Below, in pieces: positions 7,257 through 17,817 of a DNA stretch of 40,912 bases (its first letter is position 1; the number at the start of each line of letters is the position of its first letter). Source of the DNA: Vulcanimicrobiota bacterium (GTDB taxonomy: Bacteria; Vulcanimicrobiota; Vulcanimicrobiia; Vulcanimicrobiales; Vulcanimicrobiaceae); the NCBI GenBank assembly GCA_003164495.1, contig PLTN01000182.1, positions 1 through 40,912 on the forward strand. Direction: 5' to 3'. The notes below the pieces were generated by a model that was not told the origin of the DNA, made no database searches, and saw nothing but the letters and a program-made list of their open reading frames with translations. The position numbers and the translations under genes are program-made.

Positions 7257-8510
7257 ATGGTGAGCGCAGCCGCGACGGCGATCACCGTGCAGAGCCTCGT
7301 CGTGCTGCTCGGCATGGCGTTGTTCTTCGGGCTTGCCTTCGAGAATTTTTTTACTCATCGGCTACCGCAACGACCCGGCGGCATTCGAACCTTTCCGATG
7401 CTGGCTCTGGCCGGAGCGGCTTGTTTCGTTCTGGAGCCGCGCAGCGGCCTGATCTTCGCTGCCGGTCTTGCGATACTCGGGCTATGGCTCTTCGCTTATT
7501 ATCGTTCCGCCGCGACCGACGAGCAGCGCGACTTCGTCGTGCCCGTATGCAATATGCTTGCGTACCTCCTCGGCGCCTTGGCGGTGACGCAAGCGCCTTG
7601 GGTCGTCGTCTCCGTGACCGTGGCGGCGACGCTGCTCTTAGCCGGGCGGACGCGCCTTCACGCCATCGCGCAGACCGTACCGATCGAGGAAGTCTTTACC
7701 GCCGGGCAGTTTCTCTTGCTCGTCGGGGTTGCGCTGCCGCTCCTTCCGGACATCCCGTTTGCCGGGCTGCCCGAGCTAACGCCGCACCGCATATTGCTTG
7801 CCGTCATCACCGTATCGACGCTCTCTTACGTCAGCTACCTCCTCACGCGCTACGTACGTCCGAAAGGCGCAACGCTGCTGGCCGCGATTCTCGGCGGACT
7901 CTATTCGTCCACCGCGACGACGGTGGTCCTCGCGCGGCGAAGTCGCGGCGGTGAGCCGGCCGATGATCTCTCTACCGAAATCGTCCTGGCGACGGCATTC
8001 ATGTATGTTCGCGTGCTCACGATCGTGGTTCTCTTTAACGTGCAACTGGCTCGCGCGCTCGCGATTCCGCTGCTGAGCCTTTTCGTGGCCGGCATCATCG
8101 CTGCTTGGATCGTCCATGCAGTCAGCCGCAGCCCCCGTCCAAGCACACCGCTCGAGGCGCCATCGAATCCACTTCAACTCGGGGTTGCCGTCGTATTTGC
8201 GCTGCTGTTCGTTGCGGTCACGTTGGCGACGAATCTTGCCCGCGTGCACTACGGCCGCCTGGGTGTCGATGCGCTCGCGGCGATCGTCGGTTTCACCGAC
8301 ATCGATCCGTTCGTCCTAAGCATCGCGCAGGGAAACATCTCCGTCCATCTCGAGGTCGCTCAAGCCGTCCTGATCGCGAGTTCGTCAAATAACGTGCTCA
8401 AAGGGATCTACGCGCTGGTCTTCGGGGGACGGCGAATGCTTCAACCCAGCCTCGCCCTGTTTGCGCTGGCGTTGTGTACCGTCGGCGAAGCGCTGCTCAT
8501 GAATCGTTGA
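7257..8510 (+). CDS. MgtC/DUF4010-type integral membrane protein
   Basis: 417 residues with about eleven hydrophobic segments. The beginning (LFFGLAFENFFTHRLPQRPG, then GIRTFPMLALAGA) matches the MgtC/SapB N-terminal signature 'GlliGlERe...aGiRTf'. The following helices with GATLLAAILGGLYSSTATTV, and the final part ASSSNNVLKGIYALVFGGRR, match the DUF4010 domain usually fused to it. The usual conserved Glu-Arg pair reads FENFF here. A transport or sensing role is inferred in the literature for the family but not settled. It ends by overlapping the convergent FMN-protein gene by 14 bp. Confidence 0.85.
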   Translation: MVSAAATAITVQSLVVLLGMALFFGLAFENFFTHRLPQRPGGIRTFPMLALAGAACFVLEPRSGLIFAAGLAILGLWLFAYYRSAATDEQRDFVVPVCNMLAYLLGALAVTQAPWVVVSVTVAATLLLAGRTRLHAIAQTVPIEEVFTAGQFLLLVGVALPLLPDIPFAGLPELTPHRILLAVITVSTLSYVSYLLTRYVRPKGATLLAAILGGLYSSTATTVVLARRSRGGEPADDLSTEIVLATAFMYVRVLTIVVLFNVQLARALAIPLLSLFVAGIIAAWIVHAVSRSPRPSTPLEAPSNPLQLGVAVVFALLFVAVTLATNLARVHYGRLGVDALAAIVGFTDIDPFVLSIAQGNISVHLEVAQAVLIASSSNNVLKGIYALVFGGRRMLQPSLALFALALCTVGEALLMNR

Positions 8511-8970
8511 TTACCGGCGTTGCGTAGCGGCCGCTCTTTTGGGTCACTTGAATGCGATAGGCCACGCCGTCGCCACCCTTTCGCCTGACGAATGTTTGGG
8601 CGGCCGACGCCGGAGCTCCGGTAACGGTAGCGATGGATTTCAAACGCTCCGAGATGCGAGCGATGGCATCGGCGGCTGCCGCCCCGTGCAGGGCTTCGAA
8701 GGTTCCCCGAACGATGGCAGAGCGCCAGTCGGCCGCATTTTCGACATGGTCGATCTCAACGCATACTTGCGCGTTGGCTTCCATGTGTTCTAGCTTCGCA
8801 CCCATCAAGCTATAGCCGAACAAGGCCGCGCCATCGTATGCGTAATTGATCGGAACGATGCAGGCCTGACCGCGCCGGTCAATGTATGCGATGCGTGCAA
8901 GGATCTCTTCACGCAGCAGGACGTCGATTTCTTCCGGTGTCAGTTCGCCAAACATTGCTGACCTCTTCAC
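8497..8970 (-). CDS. Pyridoxamine 5'-phosphate oxidase-like FMN-binding protein
   Basis: 157 residues with the split-barrel fold of the PNPOx-like flavin family. Signature: LLREEILARIAYIDRRGQAC, IVPINYAYDGAALFGYSL, then KLEHMEANAQVCVEIDHVEN, the classic 'iaRla..d..g.P.vvPv.y.yd...iy.hs..g.K...l..np.V...vd'. It probably binds FMN or F420-like cofactors. Some family members act as nitroimidazole reductases or haem-handling enzymes; no substrate can be assigned. The start at 8970 lies 3 nt after the stop of the membrane-protein gene at 8974, so the two form an operon from site G. A second in-frame Met at 8955 is possible. Confidence 0.85.
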   Translation of the reverse strand: MKRSAMFGELTPEEIDVLLREEILARIAYIDRRGQACIVPINYAYDGAALFGYSLMGAKLEHMEANAQVCVEIDHVENAADWRSAIVRGTFEALHGAAAADAIARISERLKSIATVTGAPASAAQTFVRRKGGDGVAYRIQVTQKSGRYATPVINDS

Positions 8971-8973
8971 CCG

Positions 8974-9639
8974 TTACGCAGCGGACGCTCGCCCCGAATG
9001 CGGGTTGCAATCCGGGTTCGGCGCCGGCACGCGATCAACGGGCTCGCGGCGGTCAGACGCTGCCAGGAGCTGCGCCATGACGGGCGCCTCGATTGCCGCT
9101 CCGATCGCGCCGGCCGTTGCCGCGATGAGGAGCAGCAGGCAGAAGATCTCGGCGAACGTGACGTCGGGAACGCCGAGCATGAATTGAGCGAAACCGAGAA
9201 CGACGAACGTAGCGGCGGTCGACAGCGCGCGCGTTACGACCCACACGCCGGTGCTTCGGACGTGACCCTTCAACGAGGGAATCTGCGGTAGCGCCATCAC
9301 GGCGCCCACGGCGAGCCCGGCACCGGCGCCGGCAACGAGCTGCAGCAGGTGCGGCCAGCGGTAGATCTCCGGCATCCACGGACCGTTTTCGAGCGCGTAC
9401 TGGACGATACGGCCGGCGACGACGCCGGCGAGCGTCGCAAAGAACCAGCCACGAACCGCGCTCGAGCGCCGATGGACGAGACTCCGCTGCATCGCGCCGA
9501 GACAGGCACCCTCGATCAACGCGACGACGAACAGTGAGGGGAGGCTTTCGGCCGCAAAGATCGACACCACCGTTACCGCCACGATGTTGGCGACCACCGC
9601 GGCGCCGATCCATCCGGCAATGAAGTGTGAGTTTCGCAT
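8974..9639 (-). CDS. Six-segment membrane protein of a local paralogous pair (copy 1)
   Basis: 221 residues from ATG 9639, with about six hydrophobic segments and a short polar C-terminal tail. It aligns by eye with the gene at 22415-23089: VVALIEGACLGAMQRSLV against ICALVEGILLGLLQGWLL, RGWFFATLAGVVAGRIVQYA against RWTLATAAGLLIGRCIEYGA, and AGAIGAAIEAPVMAQLL against IGALTGSIEGAGLARLL. Conserved acidic residues in hydrophobic segments (E in LIEG, E in AIEAP) and a conserved Arg (GR.I) suggest ion or proton handling, but no family is recognised. The ATG at 9639 is chosen because a TACCAT -10 ends 7 nt before it; the open frame upstream runs through the promoter. Confidence 0.8.
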   Translation of the reverse strand: MRNSHFIAGWIGAAVVANIVAVTVVSIFAAESLPSLFVVALIEGACLGAMQRSLVHRRSSAVRGWFFATLAGVVAGRIVQYALENGPWMPEIYRWPHLLQLVAGAGAGLAVGAVMALPQIPSLKGHVRSTGVWVVTRALSTAATFVVLGFAQFMLGVPDVTFAEIFCLLLLIAATAGAIGAAIEAPVMAQLLAASDRREPVDRVPAPNPDCNPHSGRASAA

Positions 9640-9646
9640 GATACGT

Positions 9647-9680
9647 ATGGTACGCTCGATCTCGTGAACGAGGCACGAAT
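9647..9680 (-). promoter_or_regulatory. Tandem 11-bp repeat promoter (site G)
   Basis: On the minus strand: ATTCGTGCCTC, GTTCACGAGAT, 6 nt, then TACCAT, 17 nt after the start of unit 2 (one more than usual). The -10 ends 7 nt before ATG 9639. Confidence 0.55.
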
Positions 9681-9754
9681 CCCCGCCTTCACAAAAACTG
9701 CAGATTCGTCGTCGTTCCGGTCGGCGAGCTCTTGCGGAGGGGGCGCTGCGCCCT

Positions 9755-11680
9755 TTAGGCCACCGCGGCGCCGGCCTGCCGCGGGCCGAGAATGCTGTTG
9801 AGGTCGCTCGTGCCGATCGTCTCTTTTTGCAGCAACTCGGCGGCGAGTTTATCGAGCAGTGCGCGGCTTTCGAGCAAGCGGGCACGAACCGCGACGTGCG
9901 CGGTGTCGAGCAGCTCGCGGACATTGCGGTCGATGCGCGCGGCGGTCATCTCGCTGTAGCCGTGCCCTTGGGTCATCTCGTAGCCGAGGAACGGCTGCTC
10001 TTCGTCGCCGGCGAACACCGCGAGGCCGATATCGCCCATGCCCCACCGCGTTACCATCTGCCGCGCGAGACGGGTCGCTTCGAGCAGGTCGCTTTCGGCT
10101 CCGGTAGTGATCTCGTGGAGCGCAACTTCCTCGGCCGCGCGGCCGCCAAGCATCACGGCCAACCGTGCCATCAGGTAGGACAGCGTGAGATTGTGGCGCT
10201 CCTCGCCCGGAAGTTGCTCGGTTTGCCCGAGCGCCCGGCCGCGCGGAACGATGCTGACCTTTTGCACGGGATCTGCATCGGCCGTGAGCCAGGCGATGAG
10301 CGCGTGACCGGATTCGTGATACGCGGTGGTTCGCCGTTCGGCGTCGTCCAGCGGACGACGGGCTGCCCCGAGCAATAGGCGATCGTGGGCATTCTCGAAA
10401 TCTCCCATGCTGACGGACGTATGCGTCGCGCGCGCTGCCGCGAGCGCCGCCTCGTTACAGAGGTTTGCCAGATCGGCACCGCTGAGGCCGATCGTCGAGC
10501 GGGCAATCTTTGCGAGGTCGACGTCGGGCGCGAGCTTGAGTTTGTGCGCGTGAATCTGCAGGATGGCTTCGCGGTCCGGGCAGTCGGGTAGCTCGATCGT
10601 CACCTGTCGATCGAAGCGTCCCGGACGCAGGAGAGCCGGATCGAGGACGTCGGGACGATTCGTGGCGGCCAGGACGATTACTTCGGCGTTCGTATCGAAG
10701 CCGTCGAGTTCTCCGAGCAATTGATTCAGCGTTTGCTCGCGCTCGTCGTTGACGTTGCCGATGCCGGCGCCGCGCCGTCGTCCGACCGCATCCAACTCGT
10801 CGATGAACACGATCGACGGAGCAGATGCCTTGGCTTTCGTGAAAAGGTCGCGTACGCGGCTCGCGCCGACGCCGACGAACATCTCGACGAATTCCGAGGC
10901 ATTGAGGCTGAGGAACGGTACGCCGGCTTCACCGGCGACCGCTTTGGCGAGCAGCGTTTTCCCGGTTCCGGGTGGCCCCACCAAGAGAACGCCGCGTGGA
11001 ATACGCGCGCCGAGGTCGTGATACTTCGCCGGGTGGCGCAGAAAATCGACTTCTTCTTGGAGCTCAGCTTTGGCCTCCGCCGCGCCGGCAACATCGGCGA
11101 ACGTCACCGGTGATTGCGTGCTGGTATAAAGACGAGCGTTGACGTTTCCGAAACCGCTGAACATTCCCATTTGCTTGCGGCCGGCGTTGCCGGCGAGCCA
11201 GACCATGTAACCTCCGATCAAGAGTATCGGAAGCCAGGTGATCGCAAAGGTCAGAAACCAGGGCTGCGTTGCAGACGCCGCCTGGATCGTAACGTGCCGG
11301 TTCACCAGTTCAGCCAAGAGACGCGGGTCTCCGAGCGTTGTCGGAAAGACGGTGTTGAACCCGCTGTATTGCTGCGGCGAAGACGCGGGCAGCGCCGTTA
11401 GTGGTTGCGCTGTTGCGGATGCGGATGCGGCAGGCGGCTCGTAGGGCTTCTTAAACGTCCCGCTCATCGCATCGCCGGTGATCTGCACGCTCGCAACATT
11501 TCCGGCCCGGACTTGCTCGAGGAATACGGAGTACGCGATCGGCGCTTGCGGGGCAGCTTGCGGCCAAGACAGCGCCACGCTCCAGATGAGCAGAATGGCG
11601 ATCAGTAAGAACCACCACGGCGGCACCGTGACCTTGCGATCGCCGTTCGCCTTCGCCGGCGGTTCCGTGAAATCGGCCAT
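9755..11680 (-). CDS. ftsH: ATP-dependent zinc metalloprotease FtsH
   Basis: Membrane-anchored AAA+ protease that degrades misfolded membrane proteins and regulators, 641 residues. Order: N-terminal membrane helix (about 22-38), periplasmic domain with an Ala/Ser/Pro-rich insert (about 84-105), second helix (about 143-163), AAA+ module with Walker A GPPGTGKT (235-242) and Walker B VFIDE (291-295), [22 protein letters not shown] (341-359), and the zinc protease HESGH (455-459). All catalytic elements are intact. No tandem-repeat promoter is directly in front, and only 23 nt separate it from the 49-residue gene, so the two are probably one transcript from site H. Confidence 0.97.
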   Translation of the reverse strand: MADFTEPPAKANGDRKVTVPPWWFLLIAILLIWSVALSWPQAAPQAPIAYSVFLEQVRAGNVASVQITGDAMSGTFKKPYEPPAASASATAQPLTALPASSPQQYSGFNTVFPTTLGDPRLLAELVNRHVTIQAASATQPWFLTFAITWLPILLIGGYMVWLAGNAGRKQMGMFSGFGNVNARLYTSTQSPVTFADVAGAAEAKAELQEEVDFLRHPAKYHDLGARIPRGVLLVGPPGTGKTLLAKAVAGEAGVPFLSLNASEFVEMFVGVGASRVRDLFTKAKASAPSIVFIDELDAVGRRRGAGIGNVNDEREQTLNQLLGELDGFDTNAEVIVLAATNRPDVLDPALLRPGRFDRQVTIELPDCPDREAILQIHAHKLKLAPDVDLAKIARSTIGLSGADLANLCNEAALAAARATHTSVSMGDFENAHDRLLLGAARRPLDDAERRTTAYHESGHALIAWLTADADPVQKVSIVPRGRALGQTEQLPGEERHNLTLSYLMARLAVMLGGRAAEEVALHEITTGAESDLLEATRLARQMVTRWGMGDIGLAVFAGDEEQPFLGYEMTQGHGYSEMTAARIDRNVRELLDTAHVAVRARLLESRALLDKLAAELLQKETIGTSDLNSILGPRQAGAAVA

Positions 11681-11703
11681 CGAGCGTTAGGCGGCGGGAC
11701 GGT

Positions 11704-11853
11704 TTACTGAACTGCCGTGGGGCGCAATGCCACGGGGAAGATCAATTGGCGCTTGGCGCCGATGACGGCGACGGCGTCGCGCGAGAACGCGATGGAAATC
11801 GAACCGGACTGAATCGCTCGGCGGACATTGCCGGTATTCTGCGGATGTTTCAT
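11704..11853 (-). CDS. 49-residue basic protein upstream of ftsH
   Basis: Starts at ATG 11853 with a GAGAGGAACG ribosome-binding site and ends 23 nt before ftsH. Sequence begins MKHPQNTGNVRRAIQSGS and ends FPVALRPTAVQ; it is basic, has one moderately hydrophobic strand (SIAFSRDAVAVIG), and no cysteine. No known family recognised. The good ribosome-binding site and the strong repeat promoter (site H) argue that it is real. It might be an FtsH-associated small protein or simply a leader ORF. Confidence 0.65.
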   Translation of the reverse strand: MKHPQNTGNVRRAIQSGSISIAFSRDAVAVIGAKRQLIFPVALRPTAVQ

Positions 11854-11890
11854 GTGACCGTTCCTCTCAAAGTAGTGAGTTGATGGCCTC

Positions 11891-11923
11891 ATGGTAGGTG
11901 CTTGTTTCGAAGAGCAAATGAAG
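11891..11923 (-). promoter_or_regulatory. Tandem 11-bp repeat promoter (site H) for the small gene and ftsH
   Basis: On the minus strand: CTTCATTTGCT, CTTCGAAACAA, 5 nt, then TACCAT at the standard 16-nt spacing, followed by a leader of about 30 nt to ATG 11853. Confidence 0.7.
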
Positions 11924-11952
11924 ATCGTCCGCCATTCATCTTCACGATCTCG

Positions 11953-12459
11953 TTACGCCGACCGCGCGTTCTTGGCGCCGGCTGCATGCCGGAGCGGTGA
12001 AACGTTACCCATGGAGTGCTGCATGATATGCGCGGTCAGTTTGCGGCTCGGAGCGCCGAGCCGCGCGCTTCGGGTGGAGAGCTCGGAGGCGATCCGTTCG
12101 AGGACCGCACGTCCCATCGCTTCGGCACATTCACTCCCGAGCCGTTCGTCCTCAAGCTGCGCGCGATCGTGAAACTCGGGCAAGCCGTCCAAGACGAGAG
12201 CCAGCGAACCTCGGCCGCACTCTATGACGTAGAGGGAGCCGAGGAACGAGCAGCCGCCGGCCATGGCCGGCTCCCACGTCATGACGCATTCGAGCCGGTC
12301 CGGACGGTCGTGACGCCGGATCAACCGGACCAGACACTCTCCGGGCAATGTGATCGCGCTGATCGGTCCGTGCCGGGTATCGGCCAAGAAATGATCCAAC
12401 GCCCGGCCGGCATCATGTGCGTTGAGAGCGATGGTTTGAGCGAGGCGGAAGGCGACCAT
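11953..12459 (-). CDS. Unknown soluble protein, 168 residues
   Basis: No family recognised. It is a mixed alpha/beta, probably cytoplasmic protein. An N-terminal part (RLAQTIALNAHDAGRALDHF) and a strand-rich middle (ECVMTWEPAMAGGCSFLGSL, YVIECGRGSLALVLDGLP) are followed by a helical end (ECAEAMGRAVLERIASEL). The middle could belong to an SRPBCC-like or other beta-sheet fold, but this is only a shape argument. ATG 12459 is placed 6 nt after a CACCAT -10, with no Shine-Dalgarno, so it is predicted leaderless. It is divergent from the V-ATPase operon and shares its control region. Confidence 0.75.
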   Translation of the reverse strand: MVAFRLAQTIALNAHDAGRALDHFLADTRHGPISAITLPGECLVRLIRRHDRPDRLECVMTWEPAMAGGCSFLGSLYVIECGRGSLALVLDGLPEFHDRAQLEDERLGSECAEAMGRAVLERIASELSTRSARLGAPSRKLTAHIMQHSMGNVSPLRHAAGAKNARSA

Positions 12460-12465
12460 GCGTCC

Positions 12466-12498
12466 ATGGTGGGCCGGTCGTGCGAAGGCTGAAAGAAG
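12466..12498 (-). promoter_or_regulatory. Tandem 11-bp repeat promoter (site I)
   Basis: On the minus strand: CTTCTTTCAGC, CTTCGCACGAC, 5 nt, then CACCAT, 16 nt after the start of unit 2, ending 6 nt before ATG 12459. Sixteen bp separate it from divergent site J. Confidence 0.65.
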
Positions 12499-12514
12499 GT
12501 CTGCCCGGGCGACT

Positions 12515-12547
12515 GTTCACGATCTCTTCACGAGCCAACGTTAGCTT
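12515..12547 (+). promoter_or_regulatory. Tandem 11-bp repeat promoter (site J) for the V-ATPase operon
   Basis: Units GTTCACGATCT and CTTCACGAGCC, both near consensus, then 5 nt and TAGCTT as -10 at 16 nt. About 30 nt of leader follow, with GGAAGG before ATG 12582. Confidence 0.72.
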
Positions 12548-12581
12548 TGCCTCACGACACTCGCGTACGGGAAGGCCATCG

Positions 12582-13004
12582 ATGTTTGCATTCGGCGGAA
12601 TCTTGCGTCAATTTCGGGGCGGAGTGCCGGGGGCGCCGGTTTCGGCCGGCGTTCCGGTCGACCGCCGGGCTGAACTCGAAGCTGAACTCGCGCCGGTGCT
12701 CGCGCGGCTCGAACGGCCGCAACGTGAGGCCGAAGCGATCGTTGCCGCCGCACGAGCAGAGGCTGACCGGCGTCGATCCCTCGCCGTTGAGAAGGCAACC
12801 CAACTCGTCGCACAGGCGCGCGCCGCTGCGGAAGCAGAGCGCCGGCGCGCGGCATCCGACCGGCTCGCCGGCGTCGACGCCGAGCGGCAATCGCTCCTCG
12901 TTGCAGCCGCAGCTGAAGTCGAGCGTATCAACCGTACGGCCAAGGAACGCGTTCCGTCGCTCGTGACGGAACTCGCCACGCGGTTGCTGGACCGCTCGCC
13001 GTGA
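12582..13004 (+). CDS. V-type ATPase peripheral-stalk subunit H/G-like
   Basis: 140 residues from ATG 12582. It is nearly all Ala/Arg/Glu coiled coil (ARLERPQREAEAIVAAARAE through RRRSLAVEKATQLVAQARAA), as in the stalk subunit H (also called G) of V/A-type ATPases. An N-terminal Gly-rich patch (FAFGGILRQFRGG) is not usual for the family. It pairs with subunit E to make the peripheral stalk. The open frame extends upstream to 12480, but that part is read through the promoter. The last 4 bp overlap subunit C (GTGA). First gene of the operon. Confidence 0.75.
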   Translation: MFAFGGILRQFRGGVPGAPVSAGVPVDRRAELEAELAPVLARLERPQREAEAIVAAARAEADRRRSLAVEKATQLVAQARAAAEAERRRAASDRLAGVDAERQSLLVAAAAEVERINRTAKERVPSLVTELATRLLDRSP

Positions 13005-13916
13005 CCGGCGATTGGGTTGCCGTCGCCGTTCGGGGTCGCGGACTCGCCGGCCGGCGTCTGGGTCGCGACGGGGTTCTACGTATCGCGCACTCTTCGTCGC
13101 TGGCTGCCGCCGTGGCCGATTTGTCGCGCACCGCTTACGGCCACGACGTGCGCGCCGGCATGGATTTGCGCGCGGCGCAGCACGCCGTAAACGCGACCTT
13201 GGCGTGGCACCTGCGCATCCTCGCCGGCTGGGCGCCGATTCACGGTGCCGACCGCGTGCGCCGTCTTGCCGCCGGGTTCGAGGTCGCCAACATCACCGGC
13301 CTACTCGCACGCCTCGAGGGGCGTCCGGCCGGGCCCGCCTATACGCTCGGCGCGCTGGCAGTGGGCTGGATGAACGTCTCGGCAGCCCGCACGCCGGCCG
13401 AGGTTCGCCAAGCGCTGGCGGCGTCGGCATGGGGCGATCCGGGCAGTGAGGATCTCGCCGCGATTCGCATGGTGCTGAACGCGGCGTGGGCGCGCCGGGT
13501 CAGCGAGCACGTTCCGGAGGCGCACGCATGGTCGTCGGCATTTGCGGCATTGCTCGTCGCGCGCGCTCTTGCCGCGGGCGTGGTTCTCGCGAGGGATCCC
13601 GTCCCGCGGCGTCACCTCAGCGCCGTTCTTGGTTTGCGTTGGACGAGCGCCGCAACGCTCGCTGAACTGCCCTCGCGCGTGCCGCGCGAGGCAACCTGGG
13701 TGCTGGACGGCGTGAAAACGACCGGCGATCTCTGGCGTGCTGAATCGCGCTGGTGGAACCGGCTCGAGACCGATGGTCTGCGCTTGTGCGCGACACCGCG
13801 GCCCGAACCCGGGGTGGTCGTCGGCCTCGTCGGGCTGCTTGCAGCGGATGCGTGGCGTACGTGCGGTGCACTCGAACGAGCCGCGCGCGGCGGACTTTTT
13901 ACGGCGGAGGATTTCG

Positions 13917-13930
<14 letters not shown>
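13001..13930 (+). CDS. V-type ATPase subunit C-like
   Basis: 309 residues from GTG 13001, all helical, matching the size and style of the C (AtpC/d) subunit that forms a funnel between the central rotor and the K ring. Recognisable pieces are LSRTAYGHDVRAG near residue 45 and LRILAGWAPIHGADRVRRLA near 73, like the 'lR.lag......l...l...fd..Ni' stretch, followed by FEVANITGLL. Divergence from reference C subunits is high, so the call leans on operon position between H and I. It overlaps H by 4 bp and I by 14 bp. Confidence 0.75.
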
Positions 13931-15481
<1,551 letters not shown>

Positions 15482-15482
15482 C

Positions 15483-15704
15483 GTGTCGCGCATCGCGGTG
15501 CTCGGTGAAGCCGTTCGCACGGAGGCGTTCGCGCTTGCCGGAGCGTTCGTCATGGTGGCCGATTCGCCGGACGCCGTTCGCACGGCGTGGCGTTCGCTTC
15601 CGGATGACGTTGCCGTCGTCGTGATGACGCCGCTTGCGGCTGATGCGCTCGGCGGCACGGTCGCCGAGGGACGCGCGAACACGCTCATCGTCACGTTGCC
15701 GTGA
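15483..15704 (+). CDS. V-type ATPase subunit F
   Basis: 73 residues from GTG 15483, directly after K. RIAVLGEAVRTEAFALAGAF matches the start of V-type subunit F ('iaviGd.dtv.gFrlaGv'), and DDVAVVVMTPLAAD matches the next strand. Reference F subunits are about 100 residues, so the C-terminal helix is shortened here. It ends IVTLP, the usual 'P.ii.iP' strand. It belongs to the central rotor shaft with D. The stop overlaps subunit E by 4 bp (GTGA). Confidence 0.8.
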   Translation: MSRIAVLGEAVRTEAFALAGAFVMVADSPDAVRTAWRSLPDDVAVVVMTPLAADALGGTVAEGRANTLIVTLP

Positions 15705-16105
15705 ACGATACCTCGACGTCCCCATTGGAGGCGGTCGCCGATGCGTTGCGCGCAAACGCGCAGCGTCAAGCGGCGGCGCTGCTGGCGGCGGCCGACGCCG
15801 AGGCGCAGGACATCGTGGCGAAGGGGCAGGGCGCGGCCGATGCGCTGCTCGCGCAAGCGCGCAGTGACGGAAAAGACGCGGCCGATCGTGAGGCGCGCAT
15901 CGCGCTGGCAAGTGCCCGGCGCGATGCACGCGGCATGATCCTCGCCGCTCAGCGGCGAGCATACGAGGCCGTGCGCGGCAGCATGCTGGACATTCTGCTC
16001 AAGCGTCATGCGACGACGGAAGCAGCGGCGCCGGTTCGCGCCGATCTGCTCGTCGACCGCGAGTTGGCGCACGACGGCGCACAGATCGAAGCGTTGTGGG
16101 CATGA
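15701..16105 (+). CDS. V-type ATPase subunit E-like, short
   Basis: 134 residues from GTG 15701. The N-terminal 70 residues form an Ala-rich coiled coil (RANAQRQAAALLAAADAEAQ, then ADALLAQARSDGKDAADREA) and LASARRDARGMILAAQRRAY fits the end of the E coiled coil. Reference E subunits are near 190 residues with a globular C-terminal domain that grips subunit B; only about 35 residues remain after the coiled coil here. With H it would make the peripheral stalk. The call depends on operon position. It overlaps subunit A by 4 bp. Confidence 0.72.
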   Translation: MNDTSTSPLEAVADALRANAQRQAAALLAAADAEAQDIVAKGQGAADALLAQARSDGKDAADREARIALASARRDARGMILAAQRRAYEAVRGSMLDILLKRHATTEAAAPVRADLLVDRELAHDGAQIEALWA

Positions 16106-17817
16106 GCGGTCACGTCGTGCGCGTGAACGGGCCGTTGGTGGAGATCGAAGGCCTCGACCGTGTTGAGATGCTCGAACTCGTCGCGATCGGCGAAGGGCGT
16201 CTTCCCGCCGAAGTCGTCTCGATCGACAGCGGCCTCGTGACCGCGCAAGCCTACGAGTCGATGAGCGGCGTGCGCACGGGCGATCCTGCCGCCACGGCCG
16301 GTTACGCGCTCTCCGCGTGGCTCGGACCCGATTTGCTCGGCGGAACGTTCGACGGGCTGTTACGGCCGCTCGCGGGCCGTCCGGATTGGCTTGGTGCGAG
16401 CACGCTCGATGCGCCGAACGATGGCCATGTTTGGCCGTTCGTCGCCGTGGCGAAAGCCGGCGATCAAGTGGCTTCGGGCGCGCTGCTCGGCCGCATCGCG
16501 ACGGCCGGCCCGATCGAACATCGCGTACTCGTTCCGCCCGGAATATCCGGCCGCGTAGAATCGATCGCCGCCGATGGTGACGTCACCGGTGAATCTCCGA
16601 TTGCGGTCATCGACGGCCGGGCGATCGGCGTGCGCGAGCGCTGGCCGATCCGCGTCCCCCGTCCGATCGGTACGCGGCTCGCGAGCGATGCACCGTTGCT
16701 CACCGGACAGCGCGTGCTCGATCTGTTCTTCCCGATCGCGAAGGGCGCGACAGCAGCCGTACCCGGCGGCTTCGGGACCGGCAAGACGATGTTGTTGCAG
16801 CAGATCGTCAAGTGGTGCGATGCGGACGTTATCGTCTTCGTCGGATGCGGCGAACGCGGTAACGAACTTGCGGATGCAATGGCGGATCTGAGCGAACTCG
16901 GCGACCGTACGAGCGGGCACAGCTTGCTCGAGCGTACCGTCGTCATCGCGAACACCTCGAACATGCCCGTAATGGCGCGCGAGGCGAGTATCTACACCGG
17001 CATGACCGTCGCCGAATACTATCGGGACATGGGCTACGATGCGGTGCTGCTTGCCGACTCAACGTCCCGCTGGGCCGAAGCGCTGCGCGAATTTTCTTCG
17101 CGCAGCGGCGAGTTGCCGGCCGAAGAAGGGTACCCTGCCGGACTCTCCTCGGCGCTCGCCGCGTTTTACGAACGTGCCGGACGCGTCACGACGCTCGGCG
17201 GCGGCACCGGCTCCGTGAGCGCGATCGGTGCCGTCTCACCGGCCGGTGGTGACATGACGGAACCCGTGACCGCACATACGGAGCGCTTCGTGCGTTCTCT
17301 CTGGTCGCTGGATCGCAACCTCGCCTATGCGCGCCATTATCCGGCCGTGACGTGGCGGCGCTCGTTCTCGCGTGACGTCGAAGCCGTCGGCGCGTGGCAC
17401 GGAGCGGCCGGCCGTTCCAACTGGAATCGCGACCGGGCTCGCGGCGTGACCGTGTTGGCGGAGGCCGACCGGCTCGAGTCCGTCGTGGAATTGGTCGGGT
17501 TGACCGGGTTGCCCGGCAACGAGCGGATGGTGATCTTGGCCGGGCGGCTCTTGCGCGATGCCGTGTTGCAGCAGAATGCGTTGAGTGCCAACGATGCGAC
17601 GTGCGGCGCTGCCAAACAGTCGGCGCTGCTCGAACTCGTTCTGGCCGTCTACGATAGCTGCTTGAGTTTGATCGCGGGCGGCGTTCCGGCCGCCGTGATC
17701 GAGGAATGCGACCTCTCGCGCGTCGCGCGTTTGCGCGACGAATTACGTCCCGACGATGCGCTGGGCGTCGCGGCGGCCGAGCGCGAGATCCTCGCCCAAC
17801 TGGAGCAGCTCGCGTGA
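16102..17817 (+). CDS. V-type ATPase catalytic subunit A
   Basis: 571 residues from ATG 16102, which overlaps the E stop as ATGA; an in-frame start 6 nt earlier is less likely. It shows the A-type N-terminal barrel, the non-homologous insert (about 70-190, LLGGTFDGLLRPLAGRPDWL), a P-loop GGFGTGKT near residue 222, the catalytic glutamate in CGERGNE, and TSRWAEALREFSSRSGELPA with EEGYPA. The P-loop has GGFGTGKT where references have GPFGSGKT. Hydrolyses or makes ATP in alternate subunits of the A3B3 head. Confidence 0.96.
   Translation: MSGHVVRVNGPLVEIEGLDRVEMLELVAIGEGRLPAEVVSIDSGLVTAQAYESMSGVRTGDPAATAGYALSAWLGPDLLGGTFDGLLRPLAGRPDWLGASTLDAPNDGHVWPFVAVAKAGDQVASGALLGRIATAGPIEHRVLVPPGISGRVESIAADGDVTGESPIAVIDGRAIGVRERWPIRVPRPIGTRLASDAPLLTGQRVLDLFFPIAKGATAAVPGGFGTGKTMLLQQIVKWCDADVIVFVGCGERGNELADAMADLSELGDRTSGHSLLERTVVIANTSNMPVMAREASIYTGMTVAEYYRDMGYDAVLLADSTSRWAEALREFSSRSGELPAEEGYPAGLSSALAAFYERAGRVTTLGGGTGSVSAIGAVSPAGGDMTEPVTAHTERFVRSLWSLDRNLAYARHYPAVTWRRSFSRDVEAVGAWHGAAGRSNWNRDRARGVTVLAEADRLESVVELVGLTGLPGNERMVILAGRLLRDAVLQQNALSANDATCGAAKQSALLELVLAVYDSCLSLIAGGVPAAVIEECDLSRVARLRDELRPDDALGVAAAEREILAQLEQLA

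Noticed and set aside
9757-9772. GGGCGC-A-GCGCCC inverted repeat just after the ftsH stop (minus strand, about 9744-9756) as a terminator.
   Set aside because: The stem is about five or six bp and no T-run follows; it may be chance in GC-rich DNA.
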